From Caulobacter rhizosphaerae (GTDB lineage Bacteria; Pseudomonadota; Alphaproteobacteria; Caulobacterales; Caulobacteraceae): a stretch of 64,000 nt of DNA. Both the position numbers and the translations under genes were made by a program. Positions 55,941 to 64,000 of the stretch are shown in pieces. The notes beneath the pieces are model-generated. The model did not search any database. It was not told the origin of the DNA and saw only the letters and a program-made list of their open reading frames with translations. Location: contig NZ_CP048815.1 in assembly GCF_010977555.1 (NCBI RefSeq), positions 4,518,501-4,582,500 of the forward strand, given 5' to 3'. The first letter of the stretch is position 1. Each line of letters opens with the position of its first letter.

Positions 55941-56687
55941 ATGAAGGTTCTGGTCCCGGTCAAACGGGTTATCGATTACAATGTGAAGGTCCGGGTGAAG
56001 CCCGATCAGACCGGCGTCGACCTGGCGAACGTCAAGATGTCGATGAACCCCTTCTGCGAGATCGCGGTCGAGGAAGCCGTCCGCCTCAAGGAAAAGGGCG
56101 TCGCGACCGAAGTCGTGATCGTCTCAATCGGCCCGCAGCAGGCGCAGGAAACCATCCGCACCGCCCTGGCCATGGGCGGCGACCGCGGGATCCTGATCAC
56201 CACCGACGCCGACCCCGAGCCGCTGGCCGTGGCCAAGCTGCTGGCGGCCGTGGTCGCCGAGGAAGCGCCCCAACTGGTGCTGATGGGCAAGCAGGCCATC
56301 GACGGCGACAACAACGCCGTGGGGCAGATGCTGTCGGCCCTGCTGGGCTGGCCCCAGGCCACCTACGCCTCGGCGATCGAGGTGTCGGGCGCGACCGCCA
56401 AGGTCACCCGCGAAGTCGACGGGGGCCTGCAGACCCTGGACGTCGACCTGCCCGCCGTCGTCACCGCCGACCTGCGCCTGAACGAGCCGCGCTACGCCTC
56501 CTTGCCCAACATCATGAAGGCCAAGAAGAAGGAAATCGCGCAGAAGGCCGTCGCCGACTACGGCGTCGACGTCGCCCCGCGCCTCAAGGTCGTCAAGGTG
56601 GCCGAACCGGCCAAGCGCTCGGCCGGCGTCAAGCTCGAATCCGCCGCCGACCTCGTCTCCAAGCTCAAAACCGCGGGGGTGCTGTAA
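55941..56687 (+). CDS. etfB: Electron transfer flavoprotein beta subunit
   Basis: 248 residues: [58 protein letters not shown] (AMP site and ETF-beta signature), and [20 protein letters not shown]. With the alpha subunit it carries electrons from acyl-CoA dehydrogenases, plausibly including the methylsuccinyl-CoA dehydrogenase above, to ETF-ubiquinone oxidoreductase. Start 55941 after AGGAGGCG. The stop TAA overlaps the etfA ATG (TAATG). Confidence 0.97.
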   Translation: MKVLVPVKRVIDYNVKVRVKPDQTGVDLANVKMSMNPFCEIAVEEAVRLKEKGVATEVVIVSIGPQQAQETIRTALAMGGDRGILITTDADPEPLAVAKLLAAVVAEEAPQLVLMGKQAIDGDNNAVGQMLSALLGWPQATYASAIEVSGATAKVTREVDGGLQTLDVDLPAVVTADLRLNEPRYASLPNIMKAKKKEIAQKAVADYGVDVAPRLKVVKVAEPAKRSAGVKLESAADLVSKLKTAGVL

Positions 56688-57628
56688 TGGCCGTTCTCGT
56701 CGTCGCCGATAACGACAACACGCACCTGCGCGATGGCACCCACAAAACCGTCACCGCCGCTCTGAAGCTGTCGAGCGAGGTCGATATCCTGGTCCTCGGC
56801 CAGGGCGTGGCCGGCGTCGCCGCCGAGGCCGCCAAGATCGCCGGCGTCCGCAAGGTGCTGGTCTCCGAGAGCCAGGCCCTGGGCCACGGGATCGCCGAGG
56901 CGGAAGCCGACGCGGTGCTGGCCCTGGCCGGCGCCTATGACGCCATCCTGGTTCCGGCCACCTCGGGCGGCAAGAACTTCGCCCCGCGTGTCGCCGCCAA
57001 GCTGGACGTCGCCCCGATCAGCGACATCGTCGACGTCGTCTCGGCCGACACCTTCACGCGCCCGATCTATGCCGGCAACGCGCTGGAGACCGTCCAGACC
57101 TCGGACGCCAAGAAGGTGATCACCGTGCGTCCCACCGCCTTCGCGGCGGCGGGCGAAGGCGGCTCGGCCCCGGTCGAGACCGTGGGCGGCGCTGAAGCCG
57201 GCAAGACCCGCTTCGTCAGCGAGGAGATGGTCAAGTCGGACCGCCCGGAACTGGCCGCGGCCAAGATCGTCGTCTCGGGCGGCCGCGCCATGGGCTCGGC
57301 CGAGGAGTTCCAGAAGGTGATCGAGCCCCTGGCCGACAAGCTGGGCGCCGCCGTCGGGGCCTCGCGCGCCGCGGTCGACGCGGGCTACGCGCCCAACGAC
57401 TACCAGGTCGGCCAGACCGGCAAGGTGGTCGCGCCGGCGCTGTACGTCGCCATCGGCATTTCGGGCGCCATCCAGCACCTGGCCGGCATGAAGGACAGCA
57501 AGATCATCGTCGCGATCAACAAGGACGCCGACGCCCCGATCTTCCAGATCGCCGACTACGGCCTGGTGGCCGACTACAAGTCCGCCGTGCCGGAACTGAT
57601 GGACGCCCTGACGGCGGCCGGGAAGTAA
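56687..57628 (+). CDS. etfA: Electron transfer flavoprotein alpha subunit
   Basis: 313 residues with the FAD-binding C-terminus [40 protein letters not shown], and the signature [20 protein letters not shown] followed by [19 protein letters not shown]. It holds the FAD of the heterodimer. Translationally coupled to etfB and followed by a strong terminator. Confidence 0.97.
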   Translation: MAVLVVADNDNTHLRDGTHKTVTAALKLSSEVDILVLGQGVAGVAAEAAKIAGVRKVLVSESQALGHGIAEAEADAVLALAGAYDAILVPATSGGKNFAPRVAAKLDVAPISDIVDVVSADTFTRPIYAGNALETVQTSDAKKVITVRPTAFAAAGEGGSAPVETVGGAEAGKTRFVSEEMVKSDRPELAAAKIVVSGGRAMGSAEEFQKVIEPLADKLGAAVGASRAAVDAGYAPNDYQVGQTGKVVAPALYVAIGISGAIQHLAGMKDSKIIVAINKDADAPIFQIADYGLVADYKSAVPELMDALTAAGK

Positions 57629-57655
57629 GGCTTTCACGTTCGAGCGAAGACAGGA

Positions 57656-57687
57656 AAGGCCCGGGAGCGATCCCGGGCCTTTTTCTT
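57656..57687 (+). terminator. Intrinsic terminator of etfBA
   Basis: AAGGCCCGGGA (57656-57666) and TCCCGGGCCTT (57671-57681), perfect 11-bp stem with GCGA loop, then TTTCTTT. Confidence 0.95.
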
Positions 57688-57803
57688 TGAGCCTTGTTGC
57701 GCACCGCGCACCGGAATCGGCAAAACATGTTAGATGATTAGGTATTCTCAATGCGCACGGGCCGATCAAGGTTACTGATTATGTCGCCTCGTAAGCCTTC
57801 AGC

Positions 57804-58622
57804 GTGCGCTCACCTCCGGTAGATTTGACGTCATTGATGAATTGGCAGGCTTTCATCGACGAGAGCGTAGACGATGAGTTTATCGTTTTTGCTGGGTATA
57901 TTGCGACCGCAGAGAAGTGGGAGGCTTTCTCGGCTGAATGGGAAAGACTCCTCCCGTATGCCTCTCTTGCAAAAGACAACTCATACCAGTTTAAAATGAG
58001 CTCCATGGCCATCAACAGTGAGAGGATGGATCGCGCACGAGCTTTTTACAGGGTTATAAAAAACCACGCCCAAGTAGGATTTGTCAGCATCCTCAGAATT
58101 TCGGACTACGAAAGCGCAAAAACAAATATCTTAGTATATGATAACGAGAAAAAATCCGATGTAATTCTTCCATATCCCATCTTAAATAATCCATATGTAT
58201 TTATGGCTTCATTTAGCATGCTTTGGCTTTGGGCTGGAAAAGATAGATTTAACCTCATAAAGGAAATACAGCCACACCATGTGGTGTCGTTTTGTTTCGA
58301 CGAAAGATCAGACAAGAAACACATAAGTGATTCTTACGAAACTATTCGCTCCGCCTTTCCTGCGGAGCACATTCTCAGCCCACCTCCAAGGTTTGAGAAC
58401 GACCAAAAGTTCCTTCCCCTTCAAGCCGCTGATTTTCAAGCTTATTGGGCCAGAGAAGGCGCACATGGAAGACCGCTTCCATGGCCTATGATCGATACTG
58501 GCATGCAATTTCTGAGAATAAAAAACACAGAAGATGCCATATTCTCAGGTCTAAGACAATGGATTCGCCTAAAGTATGGCAATCGTTATGAGATAGTCGA
58601 CCGTCGCCACATGCTTGGATGA
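57804..58622 (+). CDS. DUF3800-like protein on an AT-rich islet
   Basis: 272 residues from GTG 57804, or 261 from ATG 57837 (MNWQAFIDESVDDEFIVFAG). The opening acidic AFIDES followed by FAGYIATAEKWEAFSAEW, and later CFDERSDKKHISDSYETI and LPLQAADFQAYWAREG, follow the DUF3800 pattern, a predicted RNase H-like fold with catalytic acidic residues. Base composition and codon use (many AAA, ATA, TTA) differ strongly from all neighbours, indicating recent transfer. It sits alone after the etfBA terminator. DUF3800 proteins occur in mobile and defence contexts; the role here is unknown. Confidence 0.75.
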   Translation: MRSPPVDLTSLMNWQAFIDESVDDEFIVFAGYIATAEKWEAFSAEWERLLPYASLAKDNSYQFKMSSMAINSERMDRARAFYRVIKNHAQVGFVSILRISDYESAKTNILVYDNEKKSDVILPYPILNNPYVFMASFSMLWLWAGKDRFNLIKEIQPHHVVSFCFDERSDKKHISDSYETIRSAFPAEHILSPPPRFENDQKFLPLQAADFQAYWAREGAHGRPLPWPMIDTGMQFLRIKNTEDAIFSGLRQWIRLKYGNRYEIVDRRHMLG

Positions 58623-58697
58623 GAGCGTTCCTGCAACTAGCCTAGGATGAATGTCCGCATCCTGGCTCTGGCGCGAACTTCCTTTTGATCCCTACGA

Positions 58698-58749
58698 TTG
58701 TCGTCCCGGATAGATCCGGCGAATGCCGAGCGCAGATCCGGGATGACAA
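58698..58749. repeat. Palindromic repeat (TTGTCGTCCCGGAT...ATCCGGGATGACAA)
   Basis: Arms 58698-58711 and 58736-58749 are complementary except one base; the interior is GAATGCCGAG-rich. Related at the ends to the GTCATCC families. Confidence 0.75.
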
Positions 58750-58834
58750 CACAATAGGGCAGCCTGAACGGGCCCCACCTCCCTTATCCTAGCGAAAATC
58801 GGGATAAGGGCATTATTTTTGGAGCGCATCCCCC

Positions 58835-58966
58835 TCATTTGGGGCTGTGGATCGGCACGCTGGCCGCCCAAGGCGCCGCGGCGTCGGGCAGCGGGGCCGA
58901 CAGCTTGTCGACCGAGGCGAACAGGAAGGACAGCACGGCGACGCCGGAGATCAGAAGCAGTTTCAT
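58835..58966 (-). CDS. 43-residue exported or membrane-anchored peptide
   Basis: ATG 58966 opens MKLLLISGVAVLSFLFASVD then KLSAPLPDAAAPWAASVPIH and SPK. One N-terminal hydrophobic segment of about 15 residues, then a Pro/Ala-rich tail. AGGTG lies upstream. Divergent from the LysR gene, a position in which regulated small genes are common. Could be a chance frame. Confidence 0.45.
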   Translation of the reverse strand: MKLLLISGVAVLSFLFASVDKLSAPLPDAAAPWAASVPIHSPK

Positions 58967-59096
58967 CGGAGCACCTGTGAGCATGGGTTTCGGCCGCATC
59001 GGCCTTACCCCTGCAAGATGCCCTTTCCGTGTGGGCTTTACGAACGATGGTATCTGCGCGAACTTGTCAGCCAGACTAACAAGCTGAAGCCAACCA

Positions 59097-59974
59097 TGCG
59101 CCTGCCGCCGTTCCTGACCCTGACCGCTCTTGAGGCCGCCGCCCGCCATCGCAGCTACAGCCGCGCGGCCCGCGAGCTGTTCGTCACCCACGGCGCCGTC
59201 AGCCAGCAGATCCGCAAGCTGGAGGACGAGCTGGGGACTAAGCTGTTCGTGCGCCAGGGCAACGCCATGGTCCCCACCGCCACCGGCCAACGCCTGGCCG
59301 GCCAGGTCGCCGAGGCCCTGACCACCCTGCGAGCCGGGGTCGACGAGGCCCGGCTGGCGGCCAGCGGCCCGCTGGTGATCAGCTCCAGCGCCGCCTTCGC
59401 CCGGGGCTGGCTGGTCACGCGCCTGGCGCGCCTGGCCGAGGAACTGGACGAGCCGGACCTGATCGTCCGGGCCGAGGACCGGGTGGCCGACCTGACCACC
59501 GACGGCGTCGACATCGCCCTGCGCTTCGGCTGTGGCGTCTGGCCCGGCGTGGAGTCGGCCACCCTGATGATCGAGCGGATCTTTCCGGTCTGCAGCCCCG
59601 ACTTCCTGGCCCGCCATCCGATCGCCGAGCCGCGCGACCTGCTGGACGTTCCCCTGCTGCGGCACGTGGGCCTGCCCTGGTCGATCTGGCTGACGGCCAT
59701 GGGTGTCGACGAGGCCCCGCGCCAGCAGGGGCTGGGCTTCGAGGACACCGCCCTGATGCTCGACACCGCCGCCCACGGGGTGGGCGTGGCCCTGGCCCGC
59801 AGCGGCCTGGCCGAGCGCGACCTGCGCGAAGGCCGCCTGGTCCGTCCGTTCTCCGGCGAGGTGACGGTCGAGACCGGCAACCACTTCGTCTGGCGGGCCG
59901 ACAGCCCGAAACTGGCGCGGATCCTGAAGCTGCGCGACTGGTTCCTGGCCGAGACGGCGGGGTTGCGGGGGTAG
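59097..59974 (+). CDS. LysR-family regulator, GcvA-like
   Basis: 292 residues. HTH at about 5-65: FLTLTALEAAARHRSYSRAA and VTHGAVSQQIRKLEDELGTK, typical of GcvA/AmpR-like LysR proteins (the LFVTHGAVS variant). Effector-binding domain with VISSSAAFARGWLVTRLARL and a LLRHVGLPWSIWL segment. The target is unknown, possibly the divergent 43-residue gene. Start 59097 (MRLPPFL). Confidence 0.9.
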
Positions 59975-60005
59975 GATAGCTCCGCGCTATCCCCTTTTAT
60001 ACACT

Positions 60006-60132
60006 CGTCATTCCCGCCCTTGTGGCGGGAACCCCTGGGCCCGCTGACGGTGAAACGAAATGGCGCGCCAGCGCGCCACACCCCGCACCTGCGGCGGATA
60101 AAGGGGTTCCCGCCACACGGGCGGGAATGACG
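60006..60132. repeat. Two-armed palindromic repeat (GTCATTC...GAATGAC variant)
   Basis: Arms CGTCATTCCCGCCCTTGTGG with CGGGAACCCCT, and the complement AGGGGTTCCCGCCACACGG with GCGGGAATGACG (ending 60132). The interior contains TGGCGCGCCAGCGCGCCA and CTGACGGTGAAACG, the reverse complement of the interior at 7747-7874. Confidence 0.88.
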
Positions 60133-60155
60133 GACAGAGGGGATAGCGACGAACG

Positions 60156-60614
60156 TCAGTCAGCCGGGCGCCTCCCCGTCCCCTCGATCACCTCGCCCAT
60201 CCCGTCGGCGAACTTGCGCATCAGCCGCACCAACTCGTCGAACTCGCCCGGGCTCCAGTCGCGGAACAGCGCCAGGGCCATGCGCCCGCGCGCGGCGTCG
60301 ACGGCGTCGGTGGCCGCCTTGCCCTGGGGGGTGATCACCGCCTCGCGTACCCGGCGGTCGGCCTGGCCGGCCCGGCGCAGGACCAACCCCAGCTCCTCCA
60401 GCCGCGCCACCTGGCGGCTGACCGTGGTGTGGTCTCGCCCCACCCGCCCAGCCAGGTCGACCACCCCGATCGGCCCCAGCCGCTCGACCAGCACCAGCAG
60501 CGGGAACAGGGCGCGCTCCAGCGACAGCCCCGCCCTTTCCAGCATTGCCGCGTCGTTCTCGGGCCGGTTCAGCGCGCTGGCGATGTCGATCAGCGACCGG
60601 TGAAGCTGCGGCAT
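60156..60614 (-). CDS. MarR-family transcriptional regulator
   Basis: 152 residues from 60614 (MPQLHRSLIDIASALNRPE). Winged helix: IGVVDLAGRVGRDHTTVSRQ, VARLEELGLVLRRAGQADRR with the DxR wing. It is divergent from the monooxygenase gene across a 91-bp region holding a 13-bp-armed palindrome, so it most likely represses both genes and responds to an aromatic substrate. Confidence 0.92.
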   Translation of the reverse strand: MPQLHRSLIDIASALNRPENDAAMLERAGLSLERALFPLLVLVERLGPIGVVDLAGRVGRDHTTVSRQVARLEELGLVLRRAGQADRRVREAVITPQGKAATDAVDAARGRMALALFRDWSPGEFDELVRLMRKFADGMGEVIEGTGRRPAD

Positions 60615-60623
60615 GGCCTGCAG

Positions 60624-60700
60624 GATATGTGTATTTTGCACGTTATTTGTTGACACGCGTCCGACGACCTCGATATGTGTGCGCAATACACATATCGAGG
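60624..60700. promoter_or_regulatory. MarR operator region with a perfect 13-bp-arm palindrome
   Basis: CCTCGATATGTGT (60668-60680) and ACACATATCGAGG (60688-60700) are exact complements around GCGCAAT, six bases before the monooxygenase ATG. A second half-site GATATGTGTATT begins at 60624 near the MarR start, and TTGACA at 60650-60655 can serve as -35 for the rightward gene. Confidence 0.7.
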
Positions 60701-60705
60701 CGACC

Positions 60706-62247
60706 ATGAACAAGCAAGCGGCCATCGAGGTCCTGATCTGCGGCGCCGGCGCGGCCGGCCTGACCCTGGCCATCGACCTGGCGCGGCGCGGCGTGTCGCT
60801 GCGGCTGATCGATAAGCTGCCGGCCCCGTTCGCCGGCTCGCGCGGCAAGGGGATCCAGCCCCGCACCCAGGAGGTGTTCGAGGACCTGGGCGTCCTCGAC
60901 CGGATGGTCGCGGCCGGCGGACTCTACCCGCCGCAGCGGCTGCACCGCGCCGATGGGACCTCCATCGACAGCCAGGAGATCGCCCTGGCCCCGCCGACCG
61001 TCGAGGAGCCCTATCGCATGCCGCTGATGGTCCCCCAGTTCCGCACCGAGGCGGTGCTGCGCGAGCGCCTGGCCGAGCTGGGCGGCGCGGTCGCGTACGG
61101 CTGCGAACTGACCGGCTTTACCCAGGACGCCGAGGGCGTCACGGCTACGGTCGCCGGGCCGGACGGCATCGAGACCGTCCGCTGCCGCTACCTCGTGGGC
61201 GGCGACGGCGGCCGCTCGTTCGTGCGCCGGGCGCTCGGGATCGGCTTCCCTGGCCAGACCCTGGGGGTGCGGGCCGTCGTCGCCGACATCGAGCTGGACG
61301 GCCTGTCGCGCGACGCCTGGCACCGGTCGAGCGAAGGCGACATGAGCCGGCAGATCAGCTTCTGCCCCCTGCCCCGCACCGACCTGTTCCAGCTGCAGGC
61401 GCCGATCCCGCCGGAGGGCGAAGGGGGCGAGGTCGAGCTGTCCGCGGCCGGTCTGCAGGCCTTCATCGACGCGCGCTGGCCGAACGGCGGCCTGACGGTG
61501 GGGCGCGTCGCCTGGGCCTCGGCCTACAGCATGAACGCCCGCCTGGCCGACCGCTACCGCGTGGGCCGCGTGCTGCTGATGGGCGACGCCGCCCACATCC
61601 ACCCGCCGACCGGCGGCCAGGGCCTGAACACCAGCCTGCAGGACGCCTATAGCCTGGGCTGGAAGCTGGCGGCCGTGCTGGCCGGCGCGCCCGACGCCCT
61701 GCTCGACACCTACGAGGAAGAACGCCGCCCGATCGCCGCTAGCATGCTCGGATTGGCCACGGACCTGCTGGACAAGGCCCGGCAGGGCGACATGAAGCGC
61801 GGCCGCGAGGTGCACCAGCTGGACCTGGGTTACCGGCTCTCGTCCCTGGCCATGGCCTCGCCGGCTAACCGCCCCGAGACCGCCCTGCAGCCGGGCGACC
61901 GCGCCCCCGACGGCGTGCTGCGCGGCGCGGCCGGGCGTCCCACCCGGCTGTTCGACCTGCTGGCCGGCCCGCACTGGACCTTGGTGGCCCGGACGACCGA
62001 CTCGGCCCGCCTGCCCGCCCCGCGTCCGGGCCTGCGCGTCCACACGGTCGGCGAGGACGGTGCGTTCCAGGACCCCGACGACGCCCTGGGCGCGACCTAC
62101 GGCCTGGCCGACGGCGACCTGGTGCTGATCCGGCCGGACGGCTATGTCGGCGCGATCCTGCCCGCCGCCGACGGCGCGCGGCTGGAGGCCTATCTGGCGG
62201 ACGTGGGCCTGGCGTCGGCGCGAGCCCCGCACGCTCGGGCGGCGTGA
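60706..62247 (+). CDS. FAD-dependent aromatic monooxygenase (PheA/TfdB family)
   Basis: 513 residues. FAD site VLICGAGAAGLTLAIDLARRG; FAGSRGKGIQPRTQEVFEDLG with the substrate/NADPH region; CRYLVGGDGGRSFVRRAL (DG motif); and VLLMGDAAHIHPPTGGQGLN with the GD motif. A C-terminal thioredoxin-like domain (from about 400: LQPGDRAPDGVL, LFDLLAGPHWTLVAR) is typical of phenol hydroxylase-type enzymes. It hydroxylates an aromatic compound, substrate unknown. Start 60706 (MNKQAAI). Controlled probably by the divergent MarR protein, and followed by a hydrolase. Confidence 0.9.
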   Translation: MNKQAAIEVLICGAGAAGLTLAIDLARRGVSLRLIDKLPAPFAGSRGKGIQPRTQEVFEDLGVLDRMVAAGGLYPPQRLHRADGTSIDSQEIALAPPTVEEPYRMPLMVPQFRTEAVLRERLAELGGAVAYGCELTGFTQDAEGVTATVAGPDGIETVRCRYLVGGDGGRSFVRRALGIGFPGQTLGVRAVVADIELDGLSRDAWHRSSEGDMSRQISFCPLPRTDLFQLQAPIPPEGEGGEVELSAAGLQAFIDARWPNGGLTVGRVAWASAYSMNARLADRYRVGRVLLMGDAAHIHPPTGGQGLNTSLQDAYSLGWKLAAVLAGAPDALLDTYEEERRPIAASMLGLATDLLDKARQGDMKRGREVHQLDLGYRLSSLAMASPANRPETALQPGDRAPDGVLRGAAGRPTRLFDLLAGPHWTLVARTTDSARLPAPRPGLRVHTVGEDGAFQDPDDALGATYGLADGDLVLIRPDGYVGAILPAADGARLEAYLADVGLASARAPHARAA

Positions 62248-62314
62248 ACTTCGCGATGGCTTGACGGGGATTCCTGCGCTAGCGGTCGGGCTCAAGCCCG
62301 CTGCGGAGTTCCCG

Positions 62315-63040
62315 ATGCCCTTCGTCACCCATCGCGGCCAGCGCATTCACTACACCGTCGAGGGCGAGGGCCCGCTGGTCGTCCTGCAGCACGGCCTGTT
62401 CATGGACGCCGCCAGCTGGAAGGCCAATGGCATGGTCGACGCCCTGGTCGGCCGCCACCGCGTCGTCTGCGTCGACTCCCTGGGCCACGGCCTCAGCGAC
62501 AAGCCCGCCGACCCGGCCCTCTACGCCCAGGACCAGCGGGCCGGCGACCTGGCCGCGGTGATCGACGCCCTGGGCGAAGAGAAGGCCGCCGTGCTCGGCT
62601 ATTCGATGGGCGCGTGGATGACGGTGGGGCTGGCCAAGCATCATCCGGAAAAAGTATCGCGCCTGGTGGTCGGCGGCTGGGACCTGCTGAACGGGGTTCC
62701 CAAGACCCCGAACGGGCCGCTGACCTTCGACCTGTTCTGGGCCTTCGCCCGCGCCACGGCCCCGGCGCTGGTCGCCTGGGTGACGCCGGAGATCGAGCCG
62801 GCCATGCGCGCCTGTTTCGAGGCCCTGGCCCAGCTGGACGGCGCGCGCCAGGCCGTCCTGGACGGCGGCTTCCCGGTGCTGCTGTGGGACGGCGACCAGG
62901 ACGCCTACGCCCTGCCGATGCAGGCCTTCGCCGCCGCCGAGGGCCTGCCGTTCCTCTCCAGCCCCGGCGGTCACGTGCCGGCGATCGAGGCGCCTGGGCC
63001 CGAGACGGTGGCGGCCCTGGCGGCGTTCCTGGCGGGGTAG
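62315..63040 (+). CDS. Alpha/beta hydrolase
   Basis: 241 residues: oxyanion segment LVVLQHGLFMDAASWKANGM, nucleophile elbow AAVLGYSMGAWMTVGLAKHH (GxSxG), DGDQDAYALPMQAF (acid), and GGHVPAIEAPG (His). Length and layout fit small C-C bond or ester hydrolases. It follows the monooxygenase by 67 bp and may act on its ring-cleavage or ester product, which is an inference. Start 62315 after GCGGAGTTCC. Confidence 0.88.
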   Translation: MPFVTHRGQRIHYTVEGEGPLVVLQHGLFMDAASWKANGMVDALVGRHRVVCVDSLGHGLSDKPADPALYAQDQRAGDLAAVIDALGEEKAAVLGYSMGAWMTVGLAKHHPEKVSRLVVGGWDLLNGVPKTPNGPLTFDLFWAFARATAPALVAWVTPEIEPAMRACFEALAQLDGARQAVLDGGFPVLLWDGDQDAYALPMQAFAAAEGLPFLSSPGGHVPAIEAPGPETVAALAAFLAG

Positions 63041-63041
63041 C

Positions 63042-64000
63042 TCAGGCGAAGGCCAAACGCAGCGCATAGCGAAGGGGCGTACGCCCGGTGATGTAGAGCC
63101 GCTGGCCGGGGAGTTGCAGGCGTCCGCCGGCCCAGCTGTAGGTCTCGCCGGCACTGACCTTCACCACGCCTTCGCCGTTGCCGGGCCCGATCAGCAGGCG
63201 CTCGTCGCCCAGGCGGTAGCTGGCCTGCCCCTCAACCAGGTGGAAGCCGCCGTCGGCCAGCGGGCGGGCGCCCTCCAGGACCCCGCCGTCGCGCAGGGTC
63301 AGCTCCAGGGTCATGTCGACCGCCTCCTCCCCCGTGCTTTCGAACAGCAGGCCGTAGCCGTCCGGCTCGGGCCTGACCAGGATCCGGACGCCCAGCCGGT
63401 GGAAGGTCGCGGGCCGATGGCTGAAATCGAGCGCGCTGGTGAAGCGTCCGTCGATCGAGGGGCTCAGGGCGTAGGCGCCGCCCGGCCGGCGCCGGTCGGC
63501 CGGCATCGGCTGGTAGTAGGGCACGGCCAGTTCGCCGCCCAGGCGGACGGCGCCGTCGGGCTCCATCGCGATCTCGGACGGGCGGAAATGGCCCATGTTG
63601 AAGAAGTCCGGGATCAGCCGCACCGCGTCCACCACCAGGCCGCCCTTCCACAGCCGCATCAGCGTGGGGTTGGTGGCCAGTCCCGAGCCGATCGTGTTGT
63701 AGAACGCCGAGGGCGCGCCGTCGGCATACCAGTCGCTGCCGGCGTACAGGCTGGCGGTGATCGGGCCGCGCCGTTGGCGCACGAGCCCCACGGTCTTGAA
63801 CTGACGACCCAGGTCGAGGAACGGCGGGGCTTCCGCCGGCAGGGGTCGCGCGAGTTCGGGCGTGTCGATGAAGTCGGCCAGGACGTCGGCCAGCCGGCCG
63901 TTGTCGTTGCGCTCGATCCAGCGCGCCACGCCGGCGAAACGGCGATCGCCGTCCAGCAGGGCCAGTTCGCGGAACTGCAGATAGTAGGCGTGCAGGGTCT
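63042..64000 (-). CDS. Hypothetical protein, C-terminal part (5' end outside window)
   Basis: The minus-strand frame is open from the window edge (reading TLHAYYLQFRELALLDGD just inside) to the stop at 63042, so a GTG at 63929 is not the true start. The visible 319 residues include LYAGSDWYADGAPSAFYNTI, IPDFFNMGHFRPSEIAMEPD and a beta-rich end (GETYSWAGGRLQLPGQRLYI). The layout (helical start, beta-sandwich end) recalls heparinase II/III-like or related lyases, but no firm family assignment is possible. Convergent with the hydrolase gene. Confidence 0.6.
   Translation of the reverse strand, partial: TLHAYYLQFRELALLDGDRRFAGVARWIERNDNGRLADVLADFIDTPELARPLPAEAPPFLDLGRQFKTVGLVRQRRGPITASLYAGSDWYADGAPSAFYNTIGSGLATNPTLMRLWKGGLVVDAVRLIPDFFNMGHFRPSEIAMEPDGAVRLGGELAVPYYQPMPADRRRPGGAYALSPSIDGRFTSALDFSHRPATFHRLGVRILVRPEPDGYGLLFESTGEEAVDMTLELTLRDGGVLEGARPLADGGFHLVEGQASYRLGDERLLIGPGNGEGVVKVSAGETYSWAGGRLQLPGQRLYITGRTPLRYALRLAFA

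Noticed and set aside
58839..59087. 82-codon plus-strand frame upstream of the LysR gene
   Set aside because: Antisense to the better-supported 43-residue frame and lacking a ribosome site.
3745..60132. CRISPR array
   Set aside because: Repeats are dispersed, palindromic and not regularly spaced with unique spacers; no cas genes seen.

Overview
The window is GC-rich alphaproteobacterial chromosome, most likely from a member of the Caulobacteraceae (Caulobacter or Phenylobacterium type). The basis is composition, two TonB-dependent receptors, a TPR-sulfotransferase behind one of them, a HIG1-type twin-membrane protein, GcvA-like LysR and TetR regulators, and a methylsuccinyl-CoA dehydrogenase typical of the ethylmalonyl-CoA pathway. 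The genus is an inference. No rRNA, tRNA or CRISPR array was seen.

Region 1 (1-2278): the start of a TonB-dependent receptor and a TPR-sulfotransferase, both on the minus strand. Region 2 (2362-21190): a large polyamine/putrescine catabolic island. It holds a beta-alanine:pyruvate-type aminotransferase divergent from a GntR regulator, then two aldehyde dehydrogenases (PuuC-like, GabD-like), a second class III aminotransferase, a glutamine-synthetase-like ligase, a 47-codon membrane peptide, a complete putrescine ABC importer (PotF-H-I-G types), a PuuD-type glutamine amidotransferase, a SpuC-like aminotransferase, a second PuuA-like ligase and a PuuB-like oxidase. Together these import putrescine and convert it to succinate by the gamma-glutamyl route and probably also by direct transamination. 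A near-identical operator core (TGTGATC) lies in front of both the first aminotransferase/GntR pair and the PuuC-like gene. A type II toxin-antitoxin pair interrupts the island on the other strand.

Region 3 (21257-27955): an M50 protease, an IS110-family element inserted inside a palindromic repeat, a chemoreceptor-like protein with unusual domain order, a pectate lyase, and small secreted proteins. Region 4 (27981-32062): a ClpP C-terminal remnant, aroC, an orphan beta-rich protein and the queuosine genes queC-queE-queD. Region 5 (32439-41246): a TonB-dependent receptor, a BlaI/M56 (BlaR-like) pair whose protease is fused to a TonB C-terminal domain, two Cys-rich secreted peptides, a hybrid histidine kinase and a HExxH/TPR protein. 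Region 6 (41421-48367): arsR-aqpS-arsC, a CPBP protease, a tightly controlled short transcription unit, a metallo-beta-lactamase-fold protein, methylsuccinyl-CoA dehydrogenase, a glutathione transferase and a secreted protein. Region 7 (48685-57687): a glycine-zipper/SH3 protein, a serine hydrolase, a GIY-YIG nuclease bracketed by inverted repeat elements, an orphan Flp-like pilin, two TetR regulators, a cobalamin adenosyltransferase and etfBA. Region 8 (57804-64000): an AT-rich DUF3800-like gene, a LysR regulator, a MarR regulator divergent from a flavin monooxygenase across a perfect palindrome, a hydrolase, and a truncated gene at the edge.

About twenty intergenic palindromic elements of several families are scattered through the window, roughly one per 3 kb. 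The most striking observations are: (a) the GIY-YIG gene enclosed by two inverted copies of one repeat family, whose arms covary between copies; (b) the IS110 element sitting in a repeat, with 8-nt guide-like matches between its non-coding leader and both its own end and the target flank; and (c) a 200-nt unit of promoter, palindromic operator, 19-codon peptide and terminator at 43919-44130. All function calls rest on reading motifs by eye; no database search was run.
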